A program made the translations under genes and the position numbers. This document shows positions 9,030-17,400 of a DNA stretch of 36,480 bases, in pieces. Position 1 is the first letter of the stretch; the number at the start of each line of letters is the position of its first letter. The DNA lies in assembly GCA_015521175.1 (NCBI GenBank), contig WAOR01000082.1, forward strand, positions 1 to 36,480, read 5' to 3'. A model generated the notes under the pieces. That model was not told where the DNA came from. It worked only from the letters and a program-made list of their open reading frames with translations, and did not search any database. The DNA comes from Thermodiscus sp. (lineage in GTDB: Archaea > Thermoproteota > Thermoprotei_A > Sulfolobales > Acidilobaceae).

Positions 9030-9084
9030 GCATGGTGCACCGTGTCCACGTAGTTGCCCTCTCCCGGGATTAAATCATGATATG

Positions 9085-9098
9085 CCGATTTATATCGG
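9085..9098 (+). promoter_or_regulatory. TATA box inside inverted repeat CCGAT-TTAT-ATCGG
   Basis: Sequence read directly; about 35-45 nt upstream of the GTG start at 9131. Confidence 0.45.
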
Positions 9099-9130
9099 TC
9101 TCCTAGGTAATCTATCGTTGGTGGATATCC

Positions 9131-10633
9131 GTGGTCTTCGAGAACCCCGTGGTTAAGGAGATTGTCGAGAAGTACAGGGTCGTATGGGCCCTCAACCATG
9201 CTATGGGCCTGATGGGCTGGGACTCCGAGACCTATATGCCTAGAGCTGGAGTGCAGGAGAGGGCCCTGGCCCGAGCCGAGCTCTCGGTTCTTTCCCAGAA
9301 GCTCCTTCTAAGGGACGAGCTCGTTAGCCTTGTGGAGAAGGCTAAGGGTCTCGAGGGGCTCAACGATTACGAGGCCGGCCTTATCCGCGTCCTGGACAGG
9401 GAGATTAGTATTATGAAGAAGCTGCCGCCGGAGCACGTCTACGAGTTCTCAAGGGTTACGCAGGAGGCTTTCGAGGCTTGGCGCAAGGCTAGGGAGAAGG
9501 ACGACTTCGAAATATTCAAGCCATACCTCGAGAAGATAGTGGAGCTAGCGAGGAAGACCGCCGAGTACCTTGGATACGAGGAGCACCCCTACAACGCGCT
9601 TCTAGACCTGTACGAGGAGGGCCTCCGCATTAGGGATATGGATGCTGTCTACAACGCGATAATACCGTGGTCGAGGAAGGTACTAGACAAGGTTCTGGAG
9701 GAGGGCTACTTCCCGCAGAATCACGAGCTAGAGAAGGTCAAGTATGAGAGAGGGCCCATGGAGAGGGTCAATAAGGAGGTACTAGACCTACTAGGCTACC
9801 CCTGGGATAGGGCGAGGCTAGACGTCAGCCCACACCCATTCACCATATCCCTCGGGATCAGGGATGTTAGGATAACCACAAGGTATGAGGGCGTGGACTT
9901 CAGGAACACTATTTATAGCGTGGTACACGAGTTCGGCCACGCACTATACGAGCTACAAATCGATGAGGCCCTAATGGCCACCCCACTGGCGACAGGTGTG
10001 AGCATGGGTGTCCACGAGAGCCAGTCGAGGTTCTGGGAGAACATTATCGGTAGGAGCAGGGCCTTCATACGCCACCTCAAGCCAATACTAGACAAGCACC
10101 TAGACTTCACGAGGAAATATGATGAAGAAGAACTATACAAGTACGTGAATATTGTGAGGCCAAGCCTGATAAGAGTGGAAGCCGACGAGGTAACCTACAA
10201 CTTCCATACCTACCTCCGCTACGAGCTAGAAAAACAGCTAATAGCCGGAGAGATAAAGGTAGACGACCTACCAGAACTATGGAGCGACTACATGGAGAAG
10301 CTACTAGGCGTAAGGCCGAAGAGCCACAAGGAGGGAGTACTACAAGACGTGCATTGGAGCCACGGGAGCATAGGATACTTCCCCACATACACACTAGGAA
10401 ACGTGCTAGCCGCCCAGGTAAGAGCCGTAGCAGACAGGGAACTCGGAGGCCTATACAAGAGAGTAGCGGAGGGAGACTTCGCCTCGATAAGAGAGTTCCT
10501 CCGGGAGAAAATCCACAAGTACGGCTCCACATACCCGCCAAAGAAGCTAGTAGAGAAAGCCACCGGCGAACCGGTGAACCCCGAATACTTTAACAAGTAC
10601 CTCCAAGAGAAATTCCTCTCCAAATCAATATAG
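9131..10633 (+). CDS. Carboxypeptidase Taq, M32 metallopeptidase family
   Basis: VVHEFGHALYELQ (HExxH), downstream HESQSRFWEN, IRVEADEVTYNFHTYLRYELEKQLIAG. Confidence 0.95.
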   Translation: MVFENPVVKEIVEKYRVVWALNHAMGLMGWDSETYMPRAGVQERALARAELSVLSQKLLLRDELVSLVEKAKGLEGLNDYEAGLIRVLDREISIMKKLPPEHVYEFSRVTQEAFEAWRKAREKDDFEIFKPYLEKIVELARKTAEYLGYEEHPYNALLDLYEEGLRIRDMDAVYNAIIPWSRKVLDKVLEEGYFPQNHELEKVKYERGPMERVNKEVLDLLGYPWDRARLDVSPHPFTISLGIRDVRITTRYEGVDFRNTIYSVVHEFGHALYELQIDEALMATPLATGVSMGVHESQSRFWENIIGRSRAFIRHLKPILDKHLDFTRKYDEEELYKYVNIVRPSLIRVEADEVTYNFHTYLRYELEKQLIAGEIKVDDLPELWSDYMEKLLGVRPKSHKEGVLQDVHWSHGSIGYFPTYTLGNVLAAQVRAVADRELGGLYKRVAEGDFASIREFLREKIHKYGSTYPPKKLVEKATGEPVNPEYFNKYLQEKFLSKSI

Positions 10634-10719
10634 CCCCTCAAACACAACCTTCTAAACCAACGGGCCGCCCAGACAGGAAGCTAATACACTAGTCAACCCG
10701 CTCCCTGAGGGACCCCTCA

Positions 10720-11079
10720 ATGCCCACGGCAGTACCGGTAAGAATCTCGAAGAAAGACCTGGCACCTAGGAGAGTACTCGTAGGCCTACTTGGAGTCATA
10801 GGCTATATACTGAGCCCGGCCTCCTGGTGGAACGATGCATTAGTCAACATACCATTAAGCCTCCTAACAGCCAAACTCTTAGCCTTAGTAGGGGTCCCTC
10901 TACGCCTAGGATTCATCATCGCCTACTGGGCCACGAACGCCCTGGGTATTTTCCTCATGGCCTGGGCTGGGTCGCAAGGGCTAGGAGTCAGGGGATACAA
11001 GGAACTGATCCTAAGCCTACTCACGGCAACCGCCTACACCGTAGCGGTAGTATTCATCCTGGGAGCGCTCGGCTCCTAG
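10720..11079 (+). CDS. Small multi-pass membrane protein, function unknown
   Basis: Several hydrophobic helices; its end overlaps the convergent dut by 4 bp; codon usage like its neighbours. Confidence 0.7.
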   Translation: MPTAVPVRISKKDLAPRRVLVGLLGVIGYILSPASWWNDALVNIPLSLLTAKLLALVGVPLRLGFIIAYWATNALGIFLMAWAGSQGLGVRGYKELILSLLTATAYTVAVVFILGALGS

Positions 11080-11567
11080 AGCCCCTCTCCCTGATAGGAG
11101 CCCTTGTAGAGGGAGGACGGCGCCTTCTCGAGCCTAACGAAGACGATCTGCGCAATCCGGGCTCCCACTTCAAGCTTCAGGCCCTGCTCGTTGAACACGG
11201 CCAAGAGAGCCTGCCCCCGCCCCTTGTAGCCGGGATCCCACACTGCACAGCCTAGGAAGGCCCCCATCCTGAGTAGGCTACTGCGCGGGTAGCAGAGGCC
11301 AACACTATCTGCGGGGACCTCAACAACGTCTAGAAACCTAACCCTGTAAGCGCCAGGTTGAAGGATCCAATACCCGCCTTTAGCCTCAACGCTGGCCCCT
11401 GGAGGTATCCGTTTATCTCCAACACCTAGGACGCCTTCCCCCGACAACACCTCTACCTCGGCGACTCTCAAGTCGATGCCGGCCGGTTGAACTTGCTCCC
11501 CACTAGCTGTGGGGACAGCCTTCCATGCCTCCCCGCCGGGTAAAGCCACGGCTCCTCTGACCTCCAA
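11076..11567 (-). CDS. dut: dUTP diphosphatase / dCTP deaminase-fold protein
   Basis: VQPAGIDLRV, VGLCYPRSSLLRMGAFLGCAVWDPGYKGRG, LEVGARIAQIVF motifs; TTG start. Confidence 0.88.
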   Translation of the reverse strand: MEVRGAVALPGGEAWKAVPTASGEQVQPAGIDLRVAEVEVLSGEGVLGVGDKRIPPGASVEAKGGYWILQPGAYRVRFLDVVEVPADSVGLCYPRSSLLRMGAFLGCAVWDPGYKGRGQALLAVFNEQGLKLEVGARIAQIVFVRLEKAPSSLYKGSYQGEGL

Positions 11568-11667
11568 CGTGCAGGTCTCCTGGGGGACCCTCTATTTGAA
11601 GGGGTAAAGGCCATAATAGCGGGTCTACAAGAAAGGGGTTAGGCCTGGTAATAAGAGGCCCTCGGGA

Positions 11668-12528
11668 ATGGAGACGGTAAGGGTGAACGAGGACAGGCTT
11701 AAGGCAATAGCCCGCGCACTTGCCGAAGCCAGCGTAGACCGGGTACTACGCCTAGAAGAGTCGGATCCACAGCTCCACGCTGTAAGGTGGGTGGCAGAGA
11801 AGAGGTCCCCAGGCTTCGCCGCAGTCACAGCAGTTCTCACGGCCCTCGTAAGCTACCGGCTAACCATGAGGGGGGAGGAGTGGTGGACATGCTACGCAGA
11901 GACACTATTAAAAGGCCCGGATAGAGGGTCCCTCACAGACGCCTACAGAGAAGTGAAGGCATTCATCGAGTCATGCCCCGGCGCTAGGGTTCAGAGGAAA
12001 GCCAAGCGGGCGAGGATAGACAAGGCGTTCCACAAGGCCCGGCCGGCTTTAGAGCGGCTCTACCATGATCCTGCCAGCGTTCTCTCTGGAGCCTCCTGGC
12101 TGACGGTCCAGCTAGCCAGGGCACTCGGTCAGAAGCCTTGGAGGAAAACAATAGTTTTCTCTGCCAAGATGGCCTACTATGCGGCGAGGACTACTACTGG
12201 TCTAACTCCGGCCCCGTGGGATGTACCCATACCAGTGGACCTGCGGATAGCCTGCGTCTCAGCTAGTAGCGGGCTAGTAGATACTCCAAGCTACAAAATG
12301 CTGTTGCAGAAACCCCTCCCTGTCATCGAGGCATGGAATCGCGTTGCCGAGCACTCGGGGGTCCCTCCCTTAAACCTTGACAGTATACTATGGCTCGTGG
12401 GCTGGGCGCCCAGGGACCTGCCCCTCGAGGAGGCCAGGAGGGTTATACGGGAGCGCCTCAACCCCTACCTTGGAGACGCCTCGAAGAGTATTGCCCGCGA
12501 GCTTGCCTACCGCTCCTGTCCTCGCTAG
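11668..12528 (+). CDS. AGOG-type N-glycosylase / DNA lyase (archaeal 8-oxoguanine DNA glycosylase)
   Basis: RGEEWWTCYAETLL, KTIVFSAKMAYYAARTTTGLTPAPWDVPIPVDLRIACVS resembles the AGOG family. Confidence 0.82.
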   Translation: METVRVNEDRLKAIARALAEASVDRVLRLEESDPQLHAVRWVAEKRSPGFAAVTAVLTALVSYRLTMRGEEWWTCYAETLLKGPDRGSLTDAYREVKAFIESCPGARVQRKAKRARIDKAFHKARPALERLYHDPASVLSGASWLTVQLARALGQKPWRKTIVFSAKMAYYAARTTTGLTPAPWDVPIPVDLRIACVSASSGLVDTPSYKMLLQKPLPVIEAWNRVAEHSGVPPLNLDSILWLVGWAPRDLPLEEARRVIRERLNPYLGDASKSIARELAYRSCPR

Positions 12529-12604
12529 CACGGCTTAAGGGTTTTGAGGGTCCCCCAGCACACTCTAGTATAGATTATTGGGGGATGGGGAGGAGCCATC
12601 CAAA

Positions 12605-12654
12605 AGGGTCGAGCCCAAGGCTGGGCGGTGAGGCGCACGCCCTTCTCCGACCCT
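12605..12654. ncRNA. Candidate structured RNA / bidirectional terminator (unverified)
   Basis: Outer stem AGGGTCG(12605-12611)/CGACCCT(12648-12654), hairpin AGCC-CAA-GGCT (12612-12622), hairpin GGGCG(12623-12627)/CGCCC(12638-12642); TATA-like AGATTATT about 30 nt upstream. Confidence 0.35.
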
Positions 12655-12669
12655 CTACCCCGTTAAGTT

Positions 12670-13590
12670 CTAGAACGCCTCAACCCCCGCTCCCAGCCTG
12701 GAGAGCTCATCCACTATCGCCTCCTCAAGGCTCCTCAGCTTATTGTACTCCTCGACGAGCTCGTCCACTGATATCTCGCCCCTAGCAAGTCTCTCAGCAA
12801 GCTTAGCCTTCCTCTCCCTAACATCGCTAAGAAGTCTCTTGAAGTACTCGACGATAACCCTCTCAACAGCCACCTCTCCAGAGGGACCCTCAGCGGCTAT
12901 CCTCTGCGGAGAGTATGACCCGCGTATACGCCCGTCTTCGAGGAGTACGACTCGATCGGTCATTCTTGCAACCCTTGGATCATGAGTCGTTATGATAACC
13001 GTACGACCCTCATCCCTTGCCTCGGAGATTAGTAGCTTTATGATCTTCTCCCCCGTGGCCATGTCTAGTTCTCCGGTAGGCTCGTCGGCAATGACTAGCC
13101 TGGGCTCGTTGGCAAGGGCCACTGCCGCCGCTAGCCTCTGCTGTTCTCCACCGCTTAGCTCTTCGGGAAACCTGTTCTCCTTGCCAGACAGGCCAACCTT
13201 CTCGAGTAGCCTTCTGGCCCTAGCCTCGTCGGGCTTGCCGGCTAGCGTCATTGGTAGGAGCACGTTCTCCACAGCGGTTAGCGTGGGTATTAGGTTGTGT
13301 TGCTGGAAGACGTAGCCGACGACGTGGAGCCTGTACTTTCTAAGCTCCTCCTCCCTCATAGAGTGGACTTGGCGTCCGAAGACTATCACCTTGCCAGCAG
13401 TAGGCTTGTCAATACCGGCTATCAGGTTCATGAGCGTAGTCTTACCGCTACCACTCGGCCCCATAATCGTTACAATCTCCCCCTCATCAACTGTAAGGCT
13501 AACCTCTCGGAGAGCGGTCACCCTCTCGCCTCGGCTCTCGTAAACCTTGATTACCCTATCCACAATCACAGCCTTCCCATCGCTCATCAC
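12670..13590 (-). CDS. ABC transporter ATP-binding protein (MacB/LolD type)
   Basis: GPSGSGKTTLMNLIAGIDKPTAGKV, LSGGEQQRLAAAVAL, LVIADEPTGELD. GTG 13590 or ATG 13587 start overlapping the permease stop (GTGATGA). Confidence 0.95.
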   Translation of the reverse strand: MMSDGKAVIVDRVIKVYESRGERVTALREVSLTVDEGEIVTIMGPSGSGKTTLMNLIAGIDKPTAGKVIVFGRQVHSMREEELRKYRLHVVGYVFQQHNLIPTLTAVENVLLPMTLAGKPDEARARRLLEKVGLSGKENRFPEELSGGEQQRLAAAVALANEPRLVIADEPTGELDMATGEKIIKLLISEARDEGRTVIITTHDPRVARMTDRVVLLEDGRIRGSYSPQRIAAEGPSGEVAVERVIVEYFKRLLSDVRERKAKLAERLARGEISVDELVEEYNKLRSLEEAIVDELSRLGAGVEAF

Positions 13591-16184
13591 GTTACACCTC
13601 CCTCCCGGACCACGCGGGAGAGATCCCTAGTCCTAGACACCCTCAACCCCACAAGTAGGGGTACGAGGAAAGCGGTGGCCAGGGCGAGTCCAAAGCCCAC
13701 GATAGGCCACCAGTGGCGCAAGCTCTCTCCGGCGAGCCATGCCATTCCATGAGGAGACCCGGTAAGGCCGGGAACGGAGACAAGGTTGAACACTCCTAGT
13801 AGTACCAGCCAGGTTAACACCGCTCCCCCAATGGATGCAGCAAAGGAATGCGCTCCCGCTTGTGAGAGAACGCCTAACGCGAAGCCTAGAGCCTGCCTTG
13901 GAGAAGCCCCCCTAATCCTTGCAACCAGCACCTCGTTCTCGAGGAGGGCGAAAACTGATGCTAAGAGCGCGTAGAGGCTGAGCGCTAGGAAGAGCCAGGA
14001 AACGATTGCCGTGAACTCAAGCTGTGCTCTCGCAACGTTCATACTCGCAATGGAGGCCGCATAATCGAAGCTCCCAGTCCCAGCGTAGAGGTCGATCATT
14101 CGGCCCGCCACGCCTCCTAGAGCGGGGATTGCCATGCTGACTCCCATGAGAAGGCTACCAGCCATGACAGGCACCAGGAGACCGGCGAGAAACCTGCCCT
14201 CGAGCCTGCGAGCGCTCGCATAAGCGTACCTAGCGAGTATTCCCGCCAGCCGGGTCACACGCCTAGCCACGATGCGGTAAAGTCTGGAGTACCCTGCAAT
14301 AGCTGTTGCTGACAGGTACGAGGTTAGTAGCGGGGCCAGGGGGATTCCAAGCATTCCCAGGACTACTATGAGGGAGAATAGTACTTCCACAAGTGGCCCG
14401 GTCCCACGTATGGCGTTGAAGAGCTTCTCCGGGCCACCAGCCACTCCTATGAGTAGGCTCGAGAAGACGATTAGGGCGGCGAAGAGGCTAACCCCTCTCC
14501 GTTGCCTCCTAGCCGAGGCGATGGAGTATACCGGTCTTATAGCCTCTACTGGCCTGATACTCGAGGTTAACCTGCCGCTCGCCCTGTAGAGGAGCAAGTA
14601 TACGATGAATAGAATGGCGATAGTCGTTAAGGCAATGTATCTATTAGCTCCAATGCTTACCGGCAATGACTCCGAGGCAGGTATGGCTAAGGCCATTATA
14701 TAGCCTAGCAGTCCCCCGAGTGCTACTAGTATTGCGAGGAGTTTGCCTATTCCCCTGTGTAGGTTAGAGGAGCTCGAACCCCTCGCCACCAGCACAGCTA
14801 GCCTGGGCCTCCAGTCCTCAATAATTATTTTGAGTAGATCCGAGCCCGTCAGCCAGCCTAATACGAATATCGTTATGACGGCTACCGCCAGGCTGAAGAC
14901 TGAGAGAGCGTTATTGTACTGGTTCTCTACAGCATACAATATCAGGCCGGACTCCTCGCTCGCTGTCAATAGGAGTACTGCTCCCCCCGCCTTTATTCTG
15001 TAAATGTAGGACTCATAGTAGGTTCCCTCACCGCCGACGATTAGGCTGCCCCTCCAACCGTTGAGAACGACGCCTAGGCTTCTCGCGACCCTGTCGTAGA
15101 CCTGGGAGTTTACCTTCTGGCGCCACTCTGAGAGGCTTTGAGGCGATAGGTGGTATACGACTTGGTTGACCGCCTCTCTATTCAGGTCGGCATAGAAGTC
15201 TCCCTGGAGGGTCCCAGCCAAGACGGGGGCAAGGTCTCCCTGGAGGGGCTTCGGCACCTTGCCCGGGTTAAGCGGGATCCACGGGAGAATCATACTAGTG
15301 CCGTTGCTTATGGTAATCCCCTTTAAGAGTCGTCCGCTAGGAGTTCCCAGGATTAATGCTAGTGAAAGGTTTAACCTGCGATTGTCTAAGCGGTTGATGT
15401 ATCCGGCCTCCATGGATACAAGTCTTAGGAGATCCTTCCCCGCTACTAGGAAGACTGGATAGGAGTTTTCGAGGCCGTTAAGGCCGCCCTTATACTTGTA
15501 GATGCCGACTATCCTTGCGTGGATCCCGAGGAAGTCTACTGTGTCTCCAAGCGTCCACCCCATGTAGTCAGCGAATCTCTCGTCGACAGCGACTTCGAGG
15601 GGCGACTGCCTCGGAGTAGGCTTGCTTCCAGAGATCCATTCGAGGTACCTAGTATCGTTTGATAGAGGGCTTATGGCGACGAGGTTCTTATCGTAGACCG
15701 TGAATACGCGCGTCAAGCCCCTTCCTCTAGGGATCTCCAGTTCTCTTTCCTGGAGGAGAGAGTATACGTAGTGGCCTTCCCTGCTTCGGAGGTGGACATG
15801 GCTTTGGGTGAAAAAGCCTGTCCTCTCTATGAAGAGAGCGTGTAGCGCTATTTTTAGAGCGACGACGCCGCCCCTGCCATGGATAAGGTCGCCTGGAAGG
15901 CTCACTTTAGTGTAGTTTTGATACACTTTTTCGAGTATGTTGAGTCTGTCTGCTAGAGTCGCATTGGGCGGGCTAAATACTTCGACGGTGTATTCAACGG
16001 TTGGTGAGGCGAGCTGGAGTCCTTCATCGACGAACTTTACTGGGGCCGTATTGCCCGAGATGAAGGATGCTGGAAGGGCGAATCCGACTATCAGTAGTGC
16101 TAGTAATAGCGTGAATATACGCTTCCTGTCGCGGACTAGTGCCCTAACTATCAACACTGATCGATTAAAGGATCGTATATTCAT
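13587..16184 (-). CDS. ABC transporter permease, FtsX/MacB-like (start revised to ATG 16184)
   Basis: N-terminal TM, large extracellular domain, several C-terminal TMs with FtsX-like repeats. MNIRSFNRSVLIVRALVRDRKR is a plausible start; the listed upstream 17 residues lack support. Confidence 0.85.
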   Translation of the reverse strand: MNIRSFNRSVLIVRALVRDRKRIFTLLLALLIVGFALPASFISGNTAPVKFVDEGLQLASPTVEYTVEVFSPPNATLADRLNILEKVYQNYTKVSLPGDLIHGRGGVVALKIALHALFIERTGFFTQSHVHLRSREGHYVYSLLQERELEIPRGRGLTRVFTVYDKNLVAISPLSNDTRYLEWISGSKPTPRQSPLEVAVDERFADYMGWTLGDTVDFLGIHARIVGIYKYKGGLNGLENSYPVFLVAGKDLLRLVSMEAGYINRLDNRRLNLSLALILGTPSGRLLKGITISNGTSMILPWIPLNPGKVPKPLQGDLAPVLAGTLQGDFYADLNREAVNQVVYHLSPQSLSEWRQKVNSQVYDRVARSLGVVLNGWRGSLIVGGEGTYYESYIYRIKAGGAVLLLTASEESGLILYAVENQYNNALSVFSLAVAVITIFVLGWLTGSDLLKIIIEDWRPRLAVLVARGSSSSNLHRGIGKLLAILVALGGLLGYIMALAIPASESLPVSIGANRYIALTTIAILFIVYLLLYRASGRLTSSIRPVEAIRPVYSIASARRQRRGVSLFAALIVFSSLLIGVAGGPEKLFNAIRGTGPLVEVLFSLIVVLGMLGIPLAPLLTSYLSATAIAGYSRLYRIVARRVTRLAGILARYAYASARRLEGRFLAGLLVPVMAGSLLMGVSMAIPALGGVAGRMIDLYAGTGSFDYAASIASMNVARAQLEFTAIVSWLFLALSLYALLASVFALLENEVLVARIRGASPRQALGFALGVLSQAGAHSFAASIGGAVLTWLVLLGVFNLVSVPGLTGSPHGMAWLAGESLRHWWPIVGFGLALATAFLVPLLVGLRVSRTRDLSRVVREGGVT

Positions 16185-16293
16185 GCAAGAATAAAAACGC
16201 GACCATGAGATCACCTGGGGACAGTGTAGAGCCAACGCAATAACATTTTTCCGTGGTTACACGCTGTTTTCTGCCGAGAAGGTGTAGCTGTAA

Positions 16294-17400
16294 TTGAAGG
16301 TCACCTTGTACGAGGTGTGGATGCCTCTCCGCTCGGAGTTCCGAACCAGCTTCGGCGCTACAAGACTGCGGCCGGCCATCCTCGTGAGAGTAGAAGATGA
16401 GGGAGTCGAGGGCTGGGGGGAGGTAGTAGCAGGGGAGGGTCCCTGGTATAGCTATGAGACAGTCTACACGGCTTGGCACGTCCTTGAAGACTACATTATC
16501 CCGAGGCTCCGGGGGACCCCTGACCCGGCGGAGTATAGCAGGATTACTGGGAGGATTAGGGGGCACAATATGGCGAAGGCTGGCCTGGAAATGGCTCTAT
16601 GGGACCTTAAGGCTAGGCGCCAGGGGGTCCCTCTCTGGCGGCTTATAGGCGGTGTTAGGCGGGAGGTCCGGGTCGGCGTTAGCATCGGTATTAAGGGGAG
16701 CGTTGAGGAGCTCCTCCGCGATATTGCCCGGTACCTGGATGAGGGTTATGGTAGGATTAAGATTAAGATAGCACCCGGCTGGGACCTAGACGTCGTCGAG
16801 AGGGTTAGGAGAGAGTACCCCGATATTCCACTACAGGTCGACGCCAACGCAGCCTACACGTTCCTCGACGCTCCAAGGCTCGCACGCCTAGACGATTACC
16901 ATCTACTTATGATCGAGCAACCCTTCTACTACGACGATCTCTTGTGGCACGCCGATTTCCAGGCGATGATCAAGACGCCAGTATGCCTCGACGAGAGCAT
17001 AAAGACGCCCCACCACGCAATGGAAGCCCTCCGTCTAGGCTCAGCCAGGATCATAAACGTAAAACCGGGAAGGGTGGGAGGAATAGGGCCAGGCCTCGAG
17101 ATCCACAAGTTCTGGAGCCTGTCTGCCGGCAGGCCTATATGGATAGGAGGCATGCTCGAGACCGGTGTAGGCAGGGGACACCTCGTAGCCCTAGGGACCC
17201 TACCAGGCGTAAGGTATCCCAGCGACATCAGCGCGAGCAACCGCTACTACGAGGAGGATATCGTCGACGAGCCATGGGAGCTATCGAAAGGTAGCGTTAT
17301 AGTAGCCCGGGACCGCCCCGGGATAGGCGTGGACGTAGACATGGATAAGCTCTCAAAATACGCTCGGCGAAAGAAAACCTTCATGATTGGGGAGTCTTAG
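16294..17400 (+). CDS. N-succinylamino acid racemase / o-succinylbenzoate synthase family enolase-superfamily protein
   Basis: FRTSFGATRLRPAILVRVEDEGVEGWGE; KIKIAPGWD (KxK); VDANAAY; IEQPF; CLDESI; NVKPGRVGG; GGMLETGVGRGHLVALGTLPGVRYPSDISASNRYYEEDI. Confidence 0.9.
   Translation: MKVTLYEVWMPLRSEFRTSFGATRLRPAILVRVEDEGVEGWGEVVAGEGPWYSYETVYTAWHVLEDYIIPRLRGTPDPAEYSRITGRIRGHNMAKAGLEMALWDLKARRQGVPLWRLIGGVRREVRVGVSIGIKGSVEELLRDIARYLDEGYGRIKIKIAPGWDLDVVERVRREYPDIPLQVDANAAYTFLDAPRLARLDDYHLLMIEQPFYYDDLLWHADFQAMIKTPVCLDESIKTPHHAMEALRLGSARIINVKPGRVGGIGPGLEIHKFWSLSAGRPIWIGGMLETGVGRGHLVALGTLPGVRYPSDISASNRYYEEDIVDEPWELSKGSVIVARDRPGIGVDVDMDKLSKYARRKKTFMIGES

Noticed and set aside
10107-10541. 144-aa antisense ORF (and 10279..10593, 10288..10647) inside the M32 gene
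   Set aside because: Shadow ORFs on biased codons of a clear M32 peptidase; no recognisable domain and Ser/Arg/Leu-rich composition.
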